Positions 9,259-17,987 of a stretch of 64,000 nt of DNA are shown here, piece after piece. Location: the NCBI RefSeq assembly GCF_009856415.1, contig NZ_WMEZ01000002.1, positions 434,001 through 498,000 on the forward strand. The letters run 5' to 3'. How positions within the stretch are numbered: position 1 is the first letter of the stretch; each line of letters opens with the position of its first letter. Position numbers and translations under genes: made by a program. Source of the stretch: Halobacillus litoralis (GTDB taxonomy: Bacteria; Bacillota; Bacilli; Bacillales; Halobacillaceae). Below the pieces are notes generated by a model, which had not been told where the DNA came from, did no database searches, and saw only the letters and a list, made by a program, of their open reading frames with translations.

Positions 9259-9499
9259 TCTCCAAAAATCTCCCTTTCTCGAGTTTTTTCGTTTCTATTG
9301 CTATTATACTTGGAAACTATTCACTATCATAGTGTGTTTTTACTTAATTGCTACTAAGAAGAAAGCCCTCCAAGTAAGTCAAAAATACCTAAAATTTCCC
9401 GCAGACCCACTCATTTTTAAATTTGTCGAAATCAAGATTCACTATTCTATCAAATTCTGCATTTACACTATGAATAATGAATCCTGCATTTAAAACAAA

Positions 9500-9531
9500 A
9501 AAACCGGATGGGTAGAACCCCATCCGGTTTT
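9500..9531 (-). terminator. Rho-independent terminator
   Basis: 13-bp stem AAAACCGGATGGG closing the large protease gene; a T run follows on the reverse strand. Confidence 0.88.
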
Positions 9532-9546
9532 ACTTATTGATTGTGA

Positions 9547-12500
9547 TTAGAAACGATCGTCTTCTGCTTTCGCAATGAAACGAGCAAATTCTGCACGTGT
9601 CGTTTCTTTGTTCGGCTTGAACGTTCCATCAGGATAACCGACCGTAATTTCATTGGCAGCTAGTGTGTTGATATAGCTGGAAGCCCAATGCGCGACAGGA
9701 ACGTCGCTGAATCGATCATCCGTACTTCCTTCCAAGTCATAAGCGTCGACAACAATCTTCGCCATTTCAGAACGCTTCAGCGTGGCTTTCGGATTGAACT
9801 CACCATCTGGTGAACCGACCATAATGCCTGCTTCAGCAATGGCAGCAATCGCATCATACCCGTAATCGCCCGCTTCGACATCGCTGAATCCTGGGTCTTC
9901 AACATTGTCTGTCTCTAAACCAAGCGCACGCGTGATCATTTGTGCCGCTTGCACACGCGTAATATCATCGTTTACACCGAAATTGCCATTCGGGTAACCG
10001 TAAATGATACCAGCAACGTTCAGCTTTTCAATCGCATCCTTCGCCCAGTAGCCGTCCGCTACATCATCAAAGGAAGCAGGTGCACCGCCAGACTTGTAGA
10101 TCGTAATATGCTTCGTCGTTGTATTGCCGGCAAGATCGACGAGTTCAAATGTGAACGAGTTCTTGCCATCTTTTAAGTCAACCGTATGCTCGAGCGTTTC
10201 TTCAATCGCTCTCATTTCAAATGGCTCTTTGAACACTTTAGAGTATGCTTCGTCACCATTGACAGTCAAACGAAGCTCATCAAAGTTGTCGGCCATGGAG
10301 ACATCAAGCGTTGCTTCGTCTTGATCCGTATAATGTGGACCTTCAATGGCCAACTCTGGGCTTGTGGAGTCAATCATGAAACGACGGATGAAGGAAATAT
10401 CGTTTCCGCTGTCATCAACGGCATGGAATTCAATTTCTTTGAATCCGTCAGATTTGAAGCTGATGGTTTCATTGAACGCATAACGCTCATTCTCAGAATC
10501 CCATGTCAGTTTCGCTTCTTTACCGTTCATTGTAAGTTTTTCCACTTTGGAATCATCCGTCACATAACCAGTGACAAGTACTTCTCTACTATCCGTAGGC
10601 TCTAGAGCTAAAGGCGTAAGAGCATTCACATAAGGAATCGTGTCGTCTTCACCTTCAAGAGCGCTGTCCGTTGTCGTATTACCCGCATAATCGTAAGCGA
10701 CGACTCTCACGCTTGTAACTTCTTCAGCTTCTACAGTGTAAGTAGCTGTACTAGCTGCTAAAGGTGTTTCTGTGACATCTTCCCCGTTAACAATAACGTC
10801 AAAGTGGGAAAGTCCAGCTCCTTGATCTTCCGCATCCCATGTGATTTCTTTTGAATCAGAATCATAGGACACATCTAAATCGGGTGTCTTCGTATCGACA
10901 CGGACTGGAATCACTTTAGACTGCCAATCAGCATCTGGATAGTCAACCACAGATTTCACTTCATAGTAGTAAAGACCGTCTTCGACGAATTCTCCATCTA
11001 CTTTACCGTCCCATGCGCCTTGATCGAAAATGGTATAGGAAGGTGCAGCTCCTCCATCAAAGTAATTCTTCCTCACTTCTTTAAGGGAACGGATCGTACG
11101 CAATTCGTTCATCTCTTCATCTAGAATATTGAACTCTACTTCTTTCGCATTCCTCAAGAAGGAAAGGATCGGCATGACTTTATCAGCCATTCCATCTGCA
11201 TTCGGTGAGAACCCGATGTTATTGCTGGAACCAACAAGGGCTTCCTCTTCACTTAACAGTGGGTCGACACCTAGGTACTGGAGTTCCATACCATATGGAG
11301 CAAGGAGACCAGATTGGCCATAGAAGGAATCTCCTTCTTTTTCATAGATGGTATCATCAACAATTGGTGCTTGATCCCATTCCCCGTCAAAACCTACATA
11401 AGGGACATTAAGTGAGGCATTGACATCATTAGGATCTTCCAGTGTCACGAAACCTTCTACAAAGTAGCCATTTTCAAAGATTTCATCCAATGGCTGGCTT
11501 CCGAACCAGTCAATCCCATCTGTTAAATCAACAGTTACGTCAATCTCAACGGAAGAGTTGGCTGGTACAAGTACTTGATATTCCCCATCTACTTCACTTC
11601 CAGCATTTGAAGTGATTTCAATCGGAAATTCCCCTGCGTACGGTGATTCTTCACTGATTGTGCCTTCCTTGTAGATTCCTTGTGTTTCTACAAGGTTTTC
11701 ACCATCTGATACAAGGTCTGTTTGAACGGTACCTGACACATGATACACCGTGTTTTCATCACTGAAGTTGTCAACGGTCAATGTGAAGGATTCTTTGCCA
11801 TCCATTTCTTTCAAAGCGACTTTACCTAGACCTGTTTCTTTCTCCGTAACGATGGCAGGCGTCTGCATAGCCGCATGCAGATCCATCAAACCTGCTCCTT
11901 GTCGACGTGGAGAGAATGCAAGTCCTGACTGGTAGTAGTCATTATACAAACCTGTATCTACTTGCGGTACAGACGTGTTCATAAGAAGGTTTTTCGCCAT
12001 TTCCACACGATCTTCACCAGCAAGATCGAATTCATCTTCAAGGCGCTGCATCACTAATGCTGAACCTCCAGCTACGTGTGGAGCAGCCATGGATGTCCCA
12101 CTCATCAAACCATATTCATCATCTTGCAAAGTGGATAGGATGTTCCCACCAGGTGCTGTAATTTCAGGTTTGAAATCAAGGTTTGGTGTCACTCCCCATG
12201 AAGTGAAGGAAGAAAGATTTCCGAATTCAGGGTTGATTGATTTTACTTCTTCCCCTTCAAAGGAAACTTCAACGGTGCTGCCTTCCTGTAATTGATTTCT
12301 CAAACTCTCACCAAGATCTTTCAGAATGGACAACTGAGGGATATTAATTTCTCCACTTGATGCCATACTGATATAGCCAGAAACATTATTGAAGATAATA
12401 ACCCCTTTTGCCCCGCGTTCTTGGGCGTTCAGCGTTTTACTTACGAATGTGGACTCCCCACGCTGAATAAGAGCGATTTTCCCTTCAACATCAACGCCTT

Positions 12501-13881
12501 CAAAGTCGTTCGCTTCCGGGTTCACCTCTGAATCACCTGGTGTACGGCCAAGTCCTGCATAAACGAGCTCATGGTAACCCTCTTCTAGCGTATCAGGGTG
12601 TACATCACTCGCAGAAAGGAATGGTACAGGAATTCCTTCTTCCCCATCCACTCGTGTATTGAATCCGTCTAGCATCAAATATTCGTTTTCAAAAGATGCC
12701 ACCTGCAGGGACTCTGTGGAAAGACCTGGTGCCCCCACTACTCCAATATCAGGGTTGGAAGCAAGCGGATTAGCGAAGCCATCTCCCAGTCGTGCAGAGT
12801 TTCCTGCAGAGATAGCCATCATCACACCATTCTCAACAGCTCTTGCAATCGCTTTCTGCTCAGGGTCTTCAGCATCGACGAAACTTGCTGTCGAACCAAG
12901 GCTCATGTTGATGACATCCGCTCCAAGAAGGATCGCATCATCAATCGCTTTAATGTAAATGTCTCCATAAGTCGAAGGCATTTCAGGATCATTACCGAAA
13001 ACTTTCAATCCGAGGATTTGAGCTTCCGGAGCAACCCCTTTAATTCCTCCATTGTCTTCATCGCCATTGGCGCCTACTGTACCGGATACGTGCATGCCGT
13101 GCATACTCGCATCTGGGCCAAGGTCTAACACGGTGTTGTTTTCATCCGCATAGTTGTAACCATAAGGGACTTTTTCCGTGAAATATTTACCTTTCAATTC
13201 ACCGGACTGTCTTAGTGTATCGACATCACCCTTACTGATTTCAGGGGCGGTTTCCTCACTTAGGACCATGTCCTTGTGTTCCGGATCGATTCCTGTATCG
13301 ATGACACCTACTGTCATTCCTTCCCCTTTATAGCCATACTCCTGCCATGTTTTTTGTGCATTGACAAGCTCTTTACTATAAAGCATCTCCGGCTGTTCTG
13401 TCGGGCGCTGGTATTCGTTTGTGATATGTACTTTGCCGACATTTGGTAGAGATTCAATCACTTCTACAGCTTTGAAATTCACAGTACCACTAAAGCCATT
13501 CACTACAGTTGTAAAGCTTTGTTTGTAATCCATCGGGACGGATTCCTTCTTAATGGCAGCTTTCACTTTCGCCTGCGCATCTAAAGCTTCCTCCCGCAAT
13601 TTGATCTTATTCGCTTCTGATAATTCGCTGTAGCTCTTCCCTAAACTCTGAGCCGAATAAATGGTAGGCTCGTCCTCTAATTCAACAATGATTCTCACTT
13701 CATCATTTGGTCCATAATTCTCACGGTCATCTTCCAGTGAAAATACTCGTTCTGTCTTTTTATCTGCGGAATTGGTTGAACCTTCCAAGTTTTTGTTTGG
13801 AAGTCCAGTCGCAGCGAAGACAGAATGAGAGAATGCTAGAAGGAATACAAAGAACAAAATCAACGTTTTTTTCAAATTCAA
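9547..13881 (-). CDS. SLH-anchored subtilisin-like serine protease (S8, lactocepin/Vpr type)
   Basis: A 1444-residue surface protease. Signal peptide 1-23; I9-type propeptide about 60-155; S8 catalytic domain about 180-660 with D195 (VIDTGID), H261 (HGMHVSG) and S597 (SGTSMAAPHVAG). A protease-associated (PA) domain is inserted at about 430-545 (EGKIALIQRG...GAKGVIIFN). Then come Fn3/Ig-like beta domains and three C-terminal SLH domains (about 1265-1440), with TRVQ, KRSE and TRAE motifs. This is the layout of lactocepin/C5a-peptidase proteases with an SLH anchor replacing LPXTG. The start codon is TTG at 13881, supported by AAGGAGGAG at 5-nt spacing. It lies head-to-head with secA2. Likely roles are extracellular protein digestion or S-layer and enzyme maturation. 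Confidence 0.93.
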   Translation of the reverse strand: MNLKKTLILFFVFLLAFSHSVFAATGLPNKNLEGSTNSADKKTERVFSLEDDRENYGPNDEVRIIVELEDEPTIYSAQSLGKSYSELSEANKIKLREEALDAQAKVKAAIKKESVPMDYKQSFTTVVNGFSGTVNFKAVEVIESLPNVGKVHITNEYQRPTEQPEMLYSKELVNAQKTWQEYGYKGEGMTVGVIDTGIDPEHKDMVLSEETAPEISKGDVDTLRQSGELKGKYFTEKVPYGYNYADENNTVLDLGPDASMHGMHVSGTVGANGDEDNGGIKGVAPEAQILGLKVFGNDPEMPSTYGDIYIKAIDDAILLGADVINMSLGSTASFVDAEDPEQKAIARAVENGVMMAISAGNSARLGDGFANPLASNPDIGVVGAPGLSTESLQVASFENEYLMLDGFNTRVDGEEGIPVPFLSASDVHPDTLEEGYHELVYAGLGRTPGDSEVNPEANDFEGVDVEGKIALIQRGESTFVSKTLNAQERGAKGVIIFNNVSGYISMASSGEINIPQLSILKDLGESLRNQLQEGSTVEVSFEGEEVKSINPEFGNLSSFTSWGVTPNLDFKPEITAPGGNILSTLQDDEYGLMSGTSMAAPHVAGGSALVMQRLEDEFDLAGEDRVEMAKNLLMNTSVPQVDTGLYNDYYQSGLAFSPRRQGAGLMDLHAAMQTPAIVTEKETGLGKVALKEMDGKESFTLTVDNFSDENTVYHVSGTVQTDLVSDGENLVETQGIYKEGTISEESPYAGEFPIEITSNAGSEVDGEYQVLVPANSSVEIDVTVDLTDGIDWFGSQPLDEIFENGYFVEGFVTLEDPNDVNASLNVPYVGFDGEWDQAPIVDDTIYEKEGDSFYGQSGLLAPYGMELQYLGVDPLLSEEEALVGSSNNIGFSPNADGMADKVMPILSFLRNAKEVEFNILDEEMNELRTIRSLKEVRKNYFDGGAAPSYTIFDQGAWDGKVDGEFVEDGLYYYEVKSVVDYPDADWQSKVIPVRVDTKTPDLDVSYDSDSKEITWDAEDQGAGLSHFDVIVNGEDVTETPLAASTATYTVEAEEVTSVRVVAYDYAGNTTTDSALEGEDDTIPYVNALTPLALEPTDSREVLVTGYVTDDSKVEKLTMNGKEAKLTWDSENERYAFNETISFKSDGFKEIEFHAVDDSGNDISFIRRFMIDSTSPELAIEGPHYTDQDEATLDVSMADNFDELRLTVNGDEAYSKVFKEPFEMRAIEETLEHTVDLKDGKNSFTFELVDLAGNTTTKHITIYKSGGAPASFDDVADGYWAKDAIEKLNVAGIIYGYPNGNFGVNDDITRVQAAQMITRALGLETDNVEDPGFSDVEAGDYGYDAIAAIAEAGIMVGSPDGEFNPKATLKRSEMAKIVVDAYDLEGSTDDRFSDVPVAHWASSYINTLAANEITVGYPDGTFKPNKETTRAEFARFIAKAEDDRF

Positions 13882-14054
13882 ATTTTCTCCTCCTTCAATA
13901 ATTTCCAGAATCGTGCTACAATACTCCCCCTTTCTTCATGCCTCTCCATTATATTCGTATTATTCTTACTAATCAAACAATTACCCACTCCTTTCTACAA
14001 ATTTTCCAAACACTCCCTTCGATGTGTAGAAATGACTAGCAGGAACATGCTAAA

Positions 14055-16484
14055 ATGAAAGATAATGACTACTACACCAAGGAGCGTCTAGGACTAATGA
14101 TAGATTCAGTGAAGCGTATACTGCCGAACAAAAGTGACCGGCAGCTGAAAAAGTATAATAAATACATAGAGAAGATTAACGAACTTGAGGAAACGTATAA
14201 GAACCTTAGTGATGATGAACTACGAGCTAAGACAGATGAATTTAAAAAAGAACTCGAGGATGGACGATCGATTTACGATATTCGTAATGATGCATTTGCG
14301 GTCGTACGTGAAGCCGCAAAACGGATCCTTGGCATGCGTCACTTTGATGTCCAGTTGATTGGAGGCCTTGTGCTGACAGATGGGGATATTTCCGAAATGG
14401 CGACAGGTGAAGGAAAGACGCTGGTCGCTACTCTTCCCACCTACCTTAGAGCCTTAGAAGGCAAAGGCGTCCACGTCATTACGGTCAACGAATACCTCGC
14501 CCGTAGAGATGCAGAAATCATGGGTCCCTTATATGAGTTCTTAGGTCTTTCCGTTGGTTTGAATGTTCCTGGAATCTCATCGGCGGATAAAAAGAAAGCC
14601 TATATGGCTGACCTCACGTATGGGATTGGAACAGAGTTTGGTTTTGACTTCTTAAGGGATCACATGGTGACAGCCGTCCATCAAAAAGTCCAACGTCCAT
14701 ACCACTATGCCATCGTTGATGAGATCGACAGCGTCTTGATCGATGAAGCAAAAACGCCATTGATCATTGCTGGGAAAATGAAACCAAGTGCGAATCTACA
14801 TAAAGTGGGTGCTATGCTCGCCCGTTCCTTCAAAGCAGATGCCGACTATCACTTTGATCCTGAAACGAAAGCGGTCAATCTGCTGGACGATGGCATGAAC
14901 AAAATTGAGCGTGCCTTCGCAATTGATAACCTCTATGACCTCGAGCATCAAACGCTCTATCATTATATGATTCAAGCCCTAAGAGCCCATGTCCTTTTTG
15001 AGAGAGATGTGGACTATATCGTGCACGACCAGGAAGTCAAACTGATTGATATGTTTACAGGAAGAATGATGGAAGGACGTACGATGTCTGATGGTCTCCA
15101 CCAGGCGATCGAAGCAAAAGAAGGTCTTGAAATTACGGAAGAAAACAAAGCACAAGCTTCCATCACCGTTCAAAACTATTTCCGTATGTATCCTTCTTTA
15201 GCAGGAATGACAGGGACAGCCAAGACGGAAGAAAAAGAATTCCAAACGGTTTACGGCATGGATGTTATCCAGATTCCTACCAACAAACCAGTCGCAAGAG
15301 AAGATCGTTCCGATAAAGTGTTCCTTACAAAAGAACAGAAGTACGAAGAATTGGTGCGTGAAGTTCAAGACGTCCACCGTACCGGTCAGCCGATTCTGAT
15401 TGGGACGACTTCCATTTTGCAATCGGATGAAGTGGCTACCTATTTGGATAAGGCCGATCTTCCCTACGAACTATTGAACGCGAAAAGTGTAGAACAGGAA
15501 GTACGCCTCATTTCCTTAGCCGGACAAAAAGGACAGATCACCATCGCCACCAATATGGCTGGCCGTGGTACCGACATCGTTCTTGGAGAAGGAGTTGCGG
15601 AGTTAGGCGGTCTTCACGTCATCGGAACCGAGCGTCACGAAGCAAGAAGAATTGATAATCAATTAAAAGGAAGATCCGGTCGCCAAGGGGACCCGGGTTC
15701 TTCTCAATTCATCATCTCACTAGAGGACGATTTGATTGTTCGTTTTGCGAGAGATGAGAAGGAAAGAAAAATGAAGTCCCTCAAAACGGATGATCAGGGT
15801 CGGGTTACGAATAAGGACATTCACAAATTCGTCGACACCGCTCAACTGATCAGTGAAGGCAGTAACTATAACGTGCGCGAGTTCACACTGAAAATGGATG
15901 ATGTCGTCAATGACCAACGGAAGGTCATTTATGAATTCAGAGAGAAGCTTCTGATTGAAGAAGATATTCTCACATTAATATCCAAACAAGTTCGCACGCA
16001 CTTCTTACATCTAATAGATAAACTATGCCCGGAAACCGTCGTTCCAGAAAATTGGCCGCTGGAAAGACTCGAAAATGAAATCCAGCGAAGTGCACCTGGT
16101 GCCGCTCCAGCGTTATCAGAAAAGCATTATGAAGATATCGAGCAATTAAAAGCAGATGTTCTTTCCTATGCTGATGAGTATTGCGCCCAACTCCAACCAT
16201 GGTCTGAGGATGAGTCGCTTCAACTGAATTTGCGGCAGTTCTCCATTGATATCCTGGACAAGCTTTGGGTCCGCCATTTAGAAATGATGACACGATTAAA
16301 AGAAGGGGTCGGGATCAGACAATATCAGCAAGAAGATCCGCTGCGCCTCTACCAGCAAGATGGGTATGACATCTTCCAGCATAATTATGCCGAAATTAAC
16401 AAAGAGATGGTGTTCATGCTTGCGCAAGTGATGAAGCCGAAGCTCATGAAACAACAGGAAAAGGAGGCGGAATCGAATGTTTAA
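14055..16484 (+). CDS. secA2: Accessory preprotein translocase ATPase SecA2
   Basis: A SecA-family motor protein that drives export of a subset of proteins, notably S-layer proteins, through SecYEG. Walker A is MATGEGKTLVA; DEAD-type box VDEIDSVLIDEA; RPYHYAIVDEI and TNMAGRGTDIVLGEG helicase motifs are intact, with QLKGRSGRQGDPGSS near the end of the ATPase core. The protein is 809 residues and lacks the C-terminal SecB/zinc-binding cysteine tail of housekeeping SecA, as expected for SecA2 of the B. anthracis type. The next gene is slaP, its known partner, overlapping by 8 nt. The ATG at 14097 (AAGGAG 12 nt upstream) is an alternative start that would give a more family-like N-terminus, MIDSVKR. 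Confidence 0.94.
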   Translation: MKDNDYYTKERLGLMIDSVKRILPNKSDRQLKKYNKYIEKINELEETYKNLSDDELRAKTDEFKKELEDGRSIYDIRNDAFAVVREAAKRILGMRHFDVQLIGGLVLTDGDISEMATGEGKTLVATLPTYLRALEGKGVHVITVNEYLARRDAEIMGPLYEFLGLSVGLNVPGISSADKKKAYMADLTYGIGTEFGFDFLRDHMVTAVHQKVQRPYHYAIVDEIDSVLIDEAKTPLIIAGKMKPSANLHKVGAMLARSFKADADYHFDPETKAVNLLDDGMNKIERAFAIDNLYDLEHQTLYHYMIQALRAHVLFERDVDYIVHDQEVKLIDMFTGRMMEGRTMSDGLHQAIEAKEGLEITEENKAQASITVQNYFRMYPSLAGMTGTAKTEEKEFQTVYGMDVIQIPTNKPVAREDRSDKVFLTKEQKYEELVREVQDVHRTGQPILIGTTSILQSDEVATYLDKADLPYELLNAKSVEQEVRLISLAGQKGQITIATNMAGRGTDIVLGEGVAELGGLHVIGTERHEARRIDNQLKGRSGRQGDPGSSQFIISLEDDLIVRFARDEKERKMKSLKTDDQGRVTNKDIHKFVDTAQLISEGSNYNVREFTLKMDDVVNDQRKVIYEFREKLLIEEDILTLISKQVRTHFLHLIDKLCPETVVPENWPLERLENEIQRSAPGAAPALSEKHYEDIEQLKADVLSYADEYCAQLQPWSEDESLQLNLRQFSIDILDKLWVRHLEMMTRLKEGVGIRQYQQEDPLRLYQQDGYDIFQHNYAEINKEMVFMLAQVMKPKLMKQQEKEAESNV

Positions 16485-17364
16485 ATGGAAAAAGAAAGAG
16501 AAAGAAACGCAAGCGTATGATGAGGGGGCGGTGGACGCTTCCTTATTCACCGGGAAAGAAGAAGAGGTTCAGGATACAAAAGAAGTCTACACGGAACTGT
16601 CTCTCCACCCAGACTGGCATCTTCCAGAAGAAGAAACGTATGTTTACCGCTTTTATAACAGTGATCTGCCTCCACTTAAACCGAATCAAGTGAGTGTCAC
16701 TGGGTTTGATATTCAAAAGAAGGATCAAAACATTCTTGTTAAAGCGTTTCTACGGAATTCTTTGCAAAGAGGCATTCATTTCAAACCTACTTCAATCTTA
16801 CTATTAGATAAACAAGGACAAATAATGGCCCGGAAACATTTTGATCTCACGGATGTCGGATTGTTACCAGGTCGATCCAGCCGCCCATGGATCTTCTCCT
16901 TTCATCAAAAGGACTTTATCAATGATGATACCAACATTCCGGTCAATGGTTGGAAGTTAGCTTTCGAGACGCAAACAAGAAAACACTCCCTCGATCTTGA
17001 AGAGACCTGGGAGAAATCATTGGATACAGAAGAAATTGATAAACTTGAAGAGTATGTGAGCAACATAACCCCTCCAAAGCCTGGGGAAGTCAACTTCCTA
17101 GGACTACAAGTGAGGTTTAGTGACGAGGGCCATTTGCATATGACTCTTCTCGTAAGAAATGGAAATGAAGAGGATATTAAGTTAAAATCCATTCCCCTTG
17201 TCGTTGAAGATGCAACAGGAAAGGTCATTGCTAAGGGTGGATTTAAACTGAATGATTTAACAGTAAAAGCCCATACAAGTAAGCCATGGACTTTTGTCTT
17301 CCCTAAAAATAAGGTAAACCGTGATGAGGTCGACTTGTCCAGATGGAAGGTTTATCCGAAATAA
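16477..17364 (+). CDS. slaP: Accessory Sec system S-layer assembly protein SlaP
   Basis: A 295-residue predicted cytosolic protein of the S-layer assembly family found beside secA2 in Bacillus. It contains two related units (about 70-160 and 200-293), each with the pattern LKPNQVSVTGFDIQ/KPGEVNFLGLQVR, then an R-N-x(5)-I-x-(L/F)K segment, and ending S(R/K)PW(I/T)F-F. This is the duplicated SLAP repeat. In B. anthracis SlaP works with SecA2 in secretion of Sap and EA1. Its ATG overlaps the secA2 stop, with AAGGAGG inside the secA2 end, so translation is probably coupled. No signal peptide or membrane segment is visible. Confidence 0.93.
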   Translation: MFKWKKKEKETQAYDEGAVDASLFTGKEEEVQDTKEVYTELSLHPDWHLPEEETYVYRFYNSDLPPLKPNQVSVTGFDIQKKDQNILVKAFLRNSLQRGIHFKPTSILLLDKQGQIMARKHFDLTDVGLLPGRSSRPWIFSFHQKDFINDDTNIPVNGWKLAFETQTRKHSLDLEETWEKSLDTEEIDKLEEYVSNITPPKPGEVNFLGLQVRFSDEGHLHMTLLVRNGNEEDIKLKSIPLVVEDATGKVIAKGGFKLNDLTVKAHTSKPWTFVFPKNKVNRDEVDLSRWKVYPK

Positions 17365-17392
17365 AAAAAAGCCACCCGCGGGTGGCTTTTTT
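17365..17392. terminator. Bidirectional terminator
   Basis: Perfect GC-rich palindrome GCCACCCGCGGGTGGC flanked by A6 and T6, between convergent slaP and the CopG-like gene. Confidence 0.9.
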
Positions 17393-17393
17393 A

Positions 17394-17609
17394 TTATTCT
17401 TTATATGTATTTTCCATATTTGTTCTTAACAATTCGTACATATTTACACTTTTAGAAGCTGGCGAGCTTGCCATATGGTTCAATTGATTCAGAAAAAATT
17501 GTGTAGAAAAGGAAATAAAGGAACTTTTACTAAGCCCCAACTCTTTTGCTTTCTGCTCAATTTCATCATTTAATGACTCACTAACCCTTACACTTACCTG
17601 CTTTTTCAT
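17394..17609 (-). CDS. Ribbon-helix-helix (CopG-like) protein
   Basis: A 71-residue protein beginning MKKQVSVRVSESLNDEIEQK, the N-terminal beta strand and first helix of a CopG/Arc-type ribbon-helix-helix DNA-binding fold, then LGLSKSSFI, the turn and second helix. The remaining 30 residues are polar and of unknown function. It probably acts as a dimeric repressor or antitoxin; no toxin gene lies beside it. AGGAGG lies 12 nt before the ATG. It sits between slaP and an SLH protease, each separated by terminators, so its targets cannot be inferred. Confidence 0.75.
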   Translation of the reverse strand: MKKQVSVRVSESLNDEIEQKAKELGLSKSSFISFSTQFFLNQLNHMASSPASKSVNMYELLRTNMENTYKE

Positions 17610-17952
17610 CTTCGTTGAAGTCCTCCTGTCTTTCTGTTGCCATCCCTATGGTTGTTAAGATTATTATTCATAGATTATCATAACAATTATTAACAATCCA
17701 CCAAATTTGTAAACTTTTTCTTTCTTTTATGACCCTATTACCCAGGCCTTTTATTGTAGAGGTTCGTTGTATAATACTAGACCAAATATATGATCGTCTC
17801 TTTTTGATACCACTGAATCACTAGATTATTATATAATTTTATCGTTTCTTTCTAATAACTTTGTTCACAACAATTCTCATCCAAGACATTTGAAGTTCAT
17901 TCGACTGATTATTTGAGAGATTTATTGTCTATTTAAAGCTAGAAGACCTAAC
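17610..17952. other. Intergenic, no gene seen
   Basis: AT-rich sequence holding the promoter region of the CopG-like gene on the reverse strand. No open frame with a ribosome binding site was found. Confidence 0.5.
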
Positions 17953-17983
17953 AAAGCCAGCTTCTCGGATAGAAGCTGGCTTT
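17953..17983 (-). terminator. Rho-independent terminator
   Basis: 13-bp stem AAAGCCAGCTTCT with a 5-nt loop, immediately after the stop codon of the SLH protease gene. Confidence 0.88.
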
Positions 17984-17987
17984 TCTT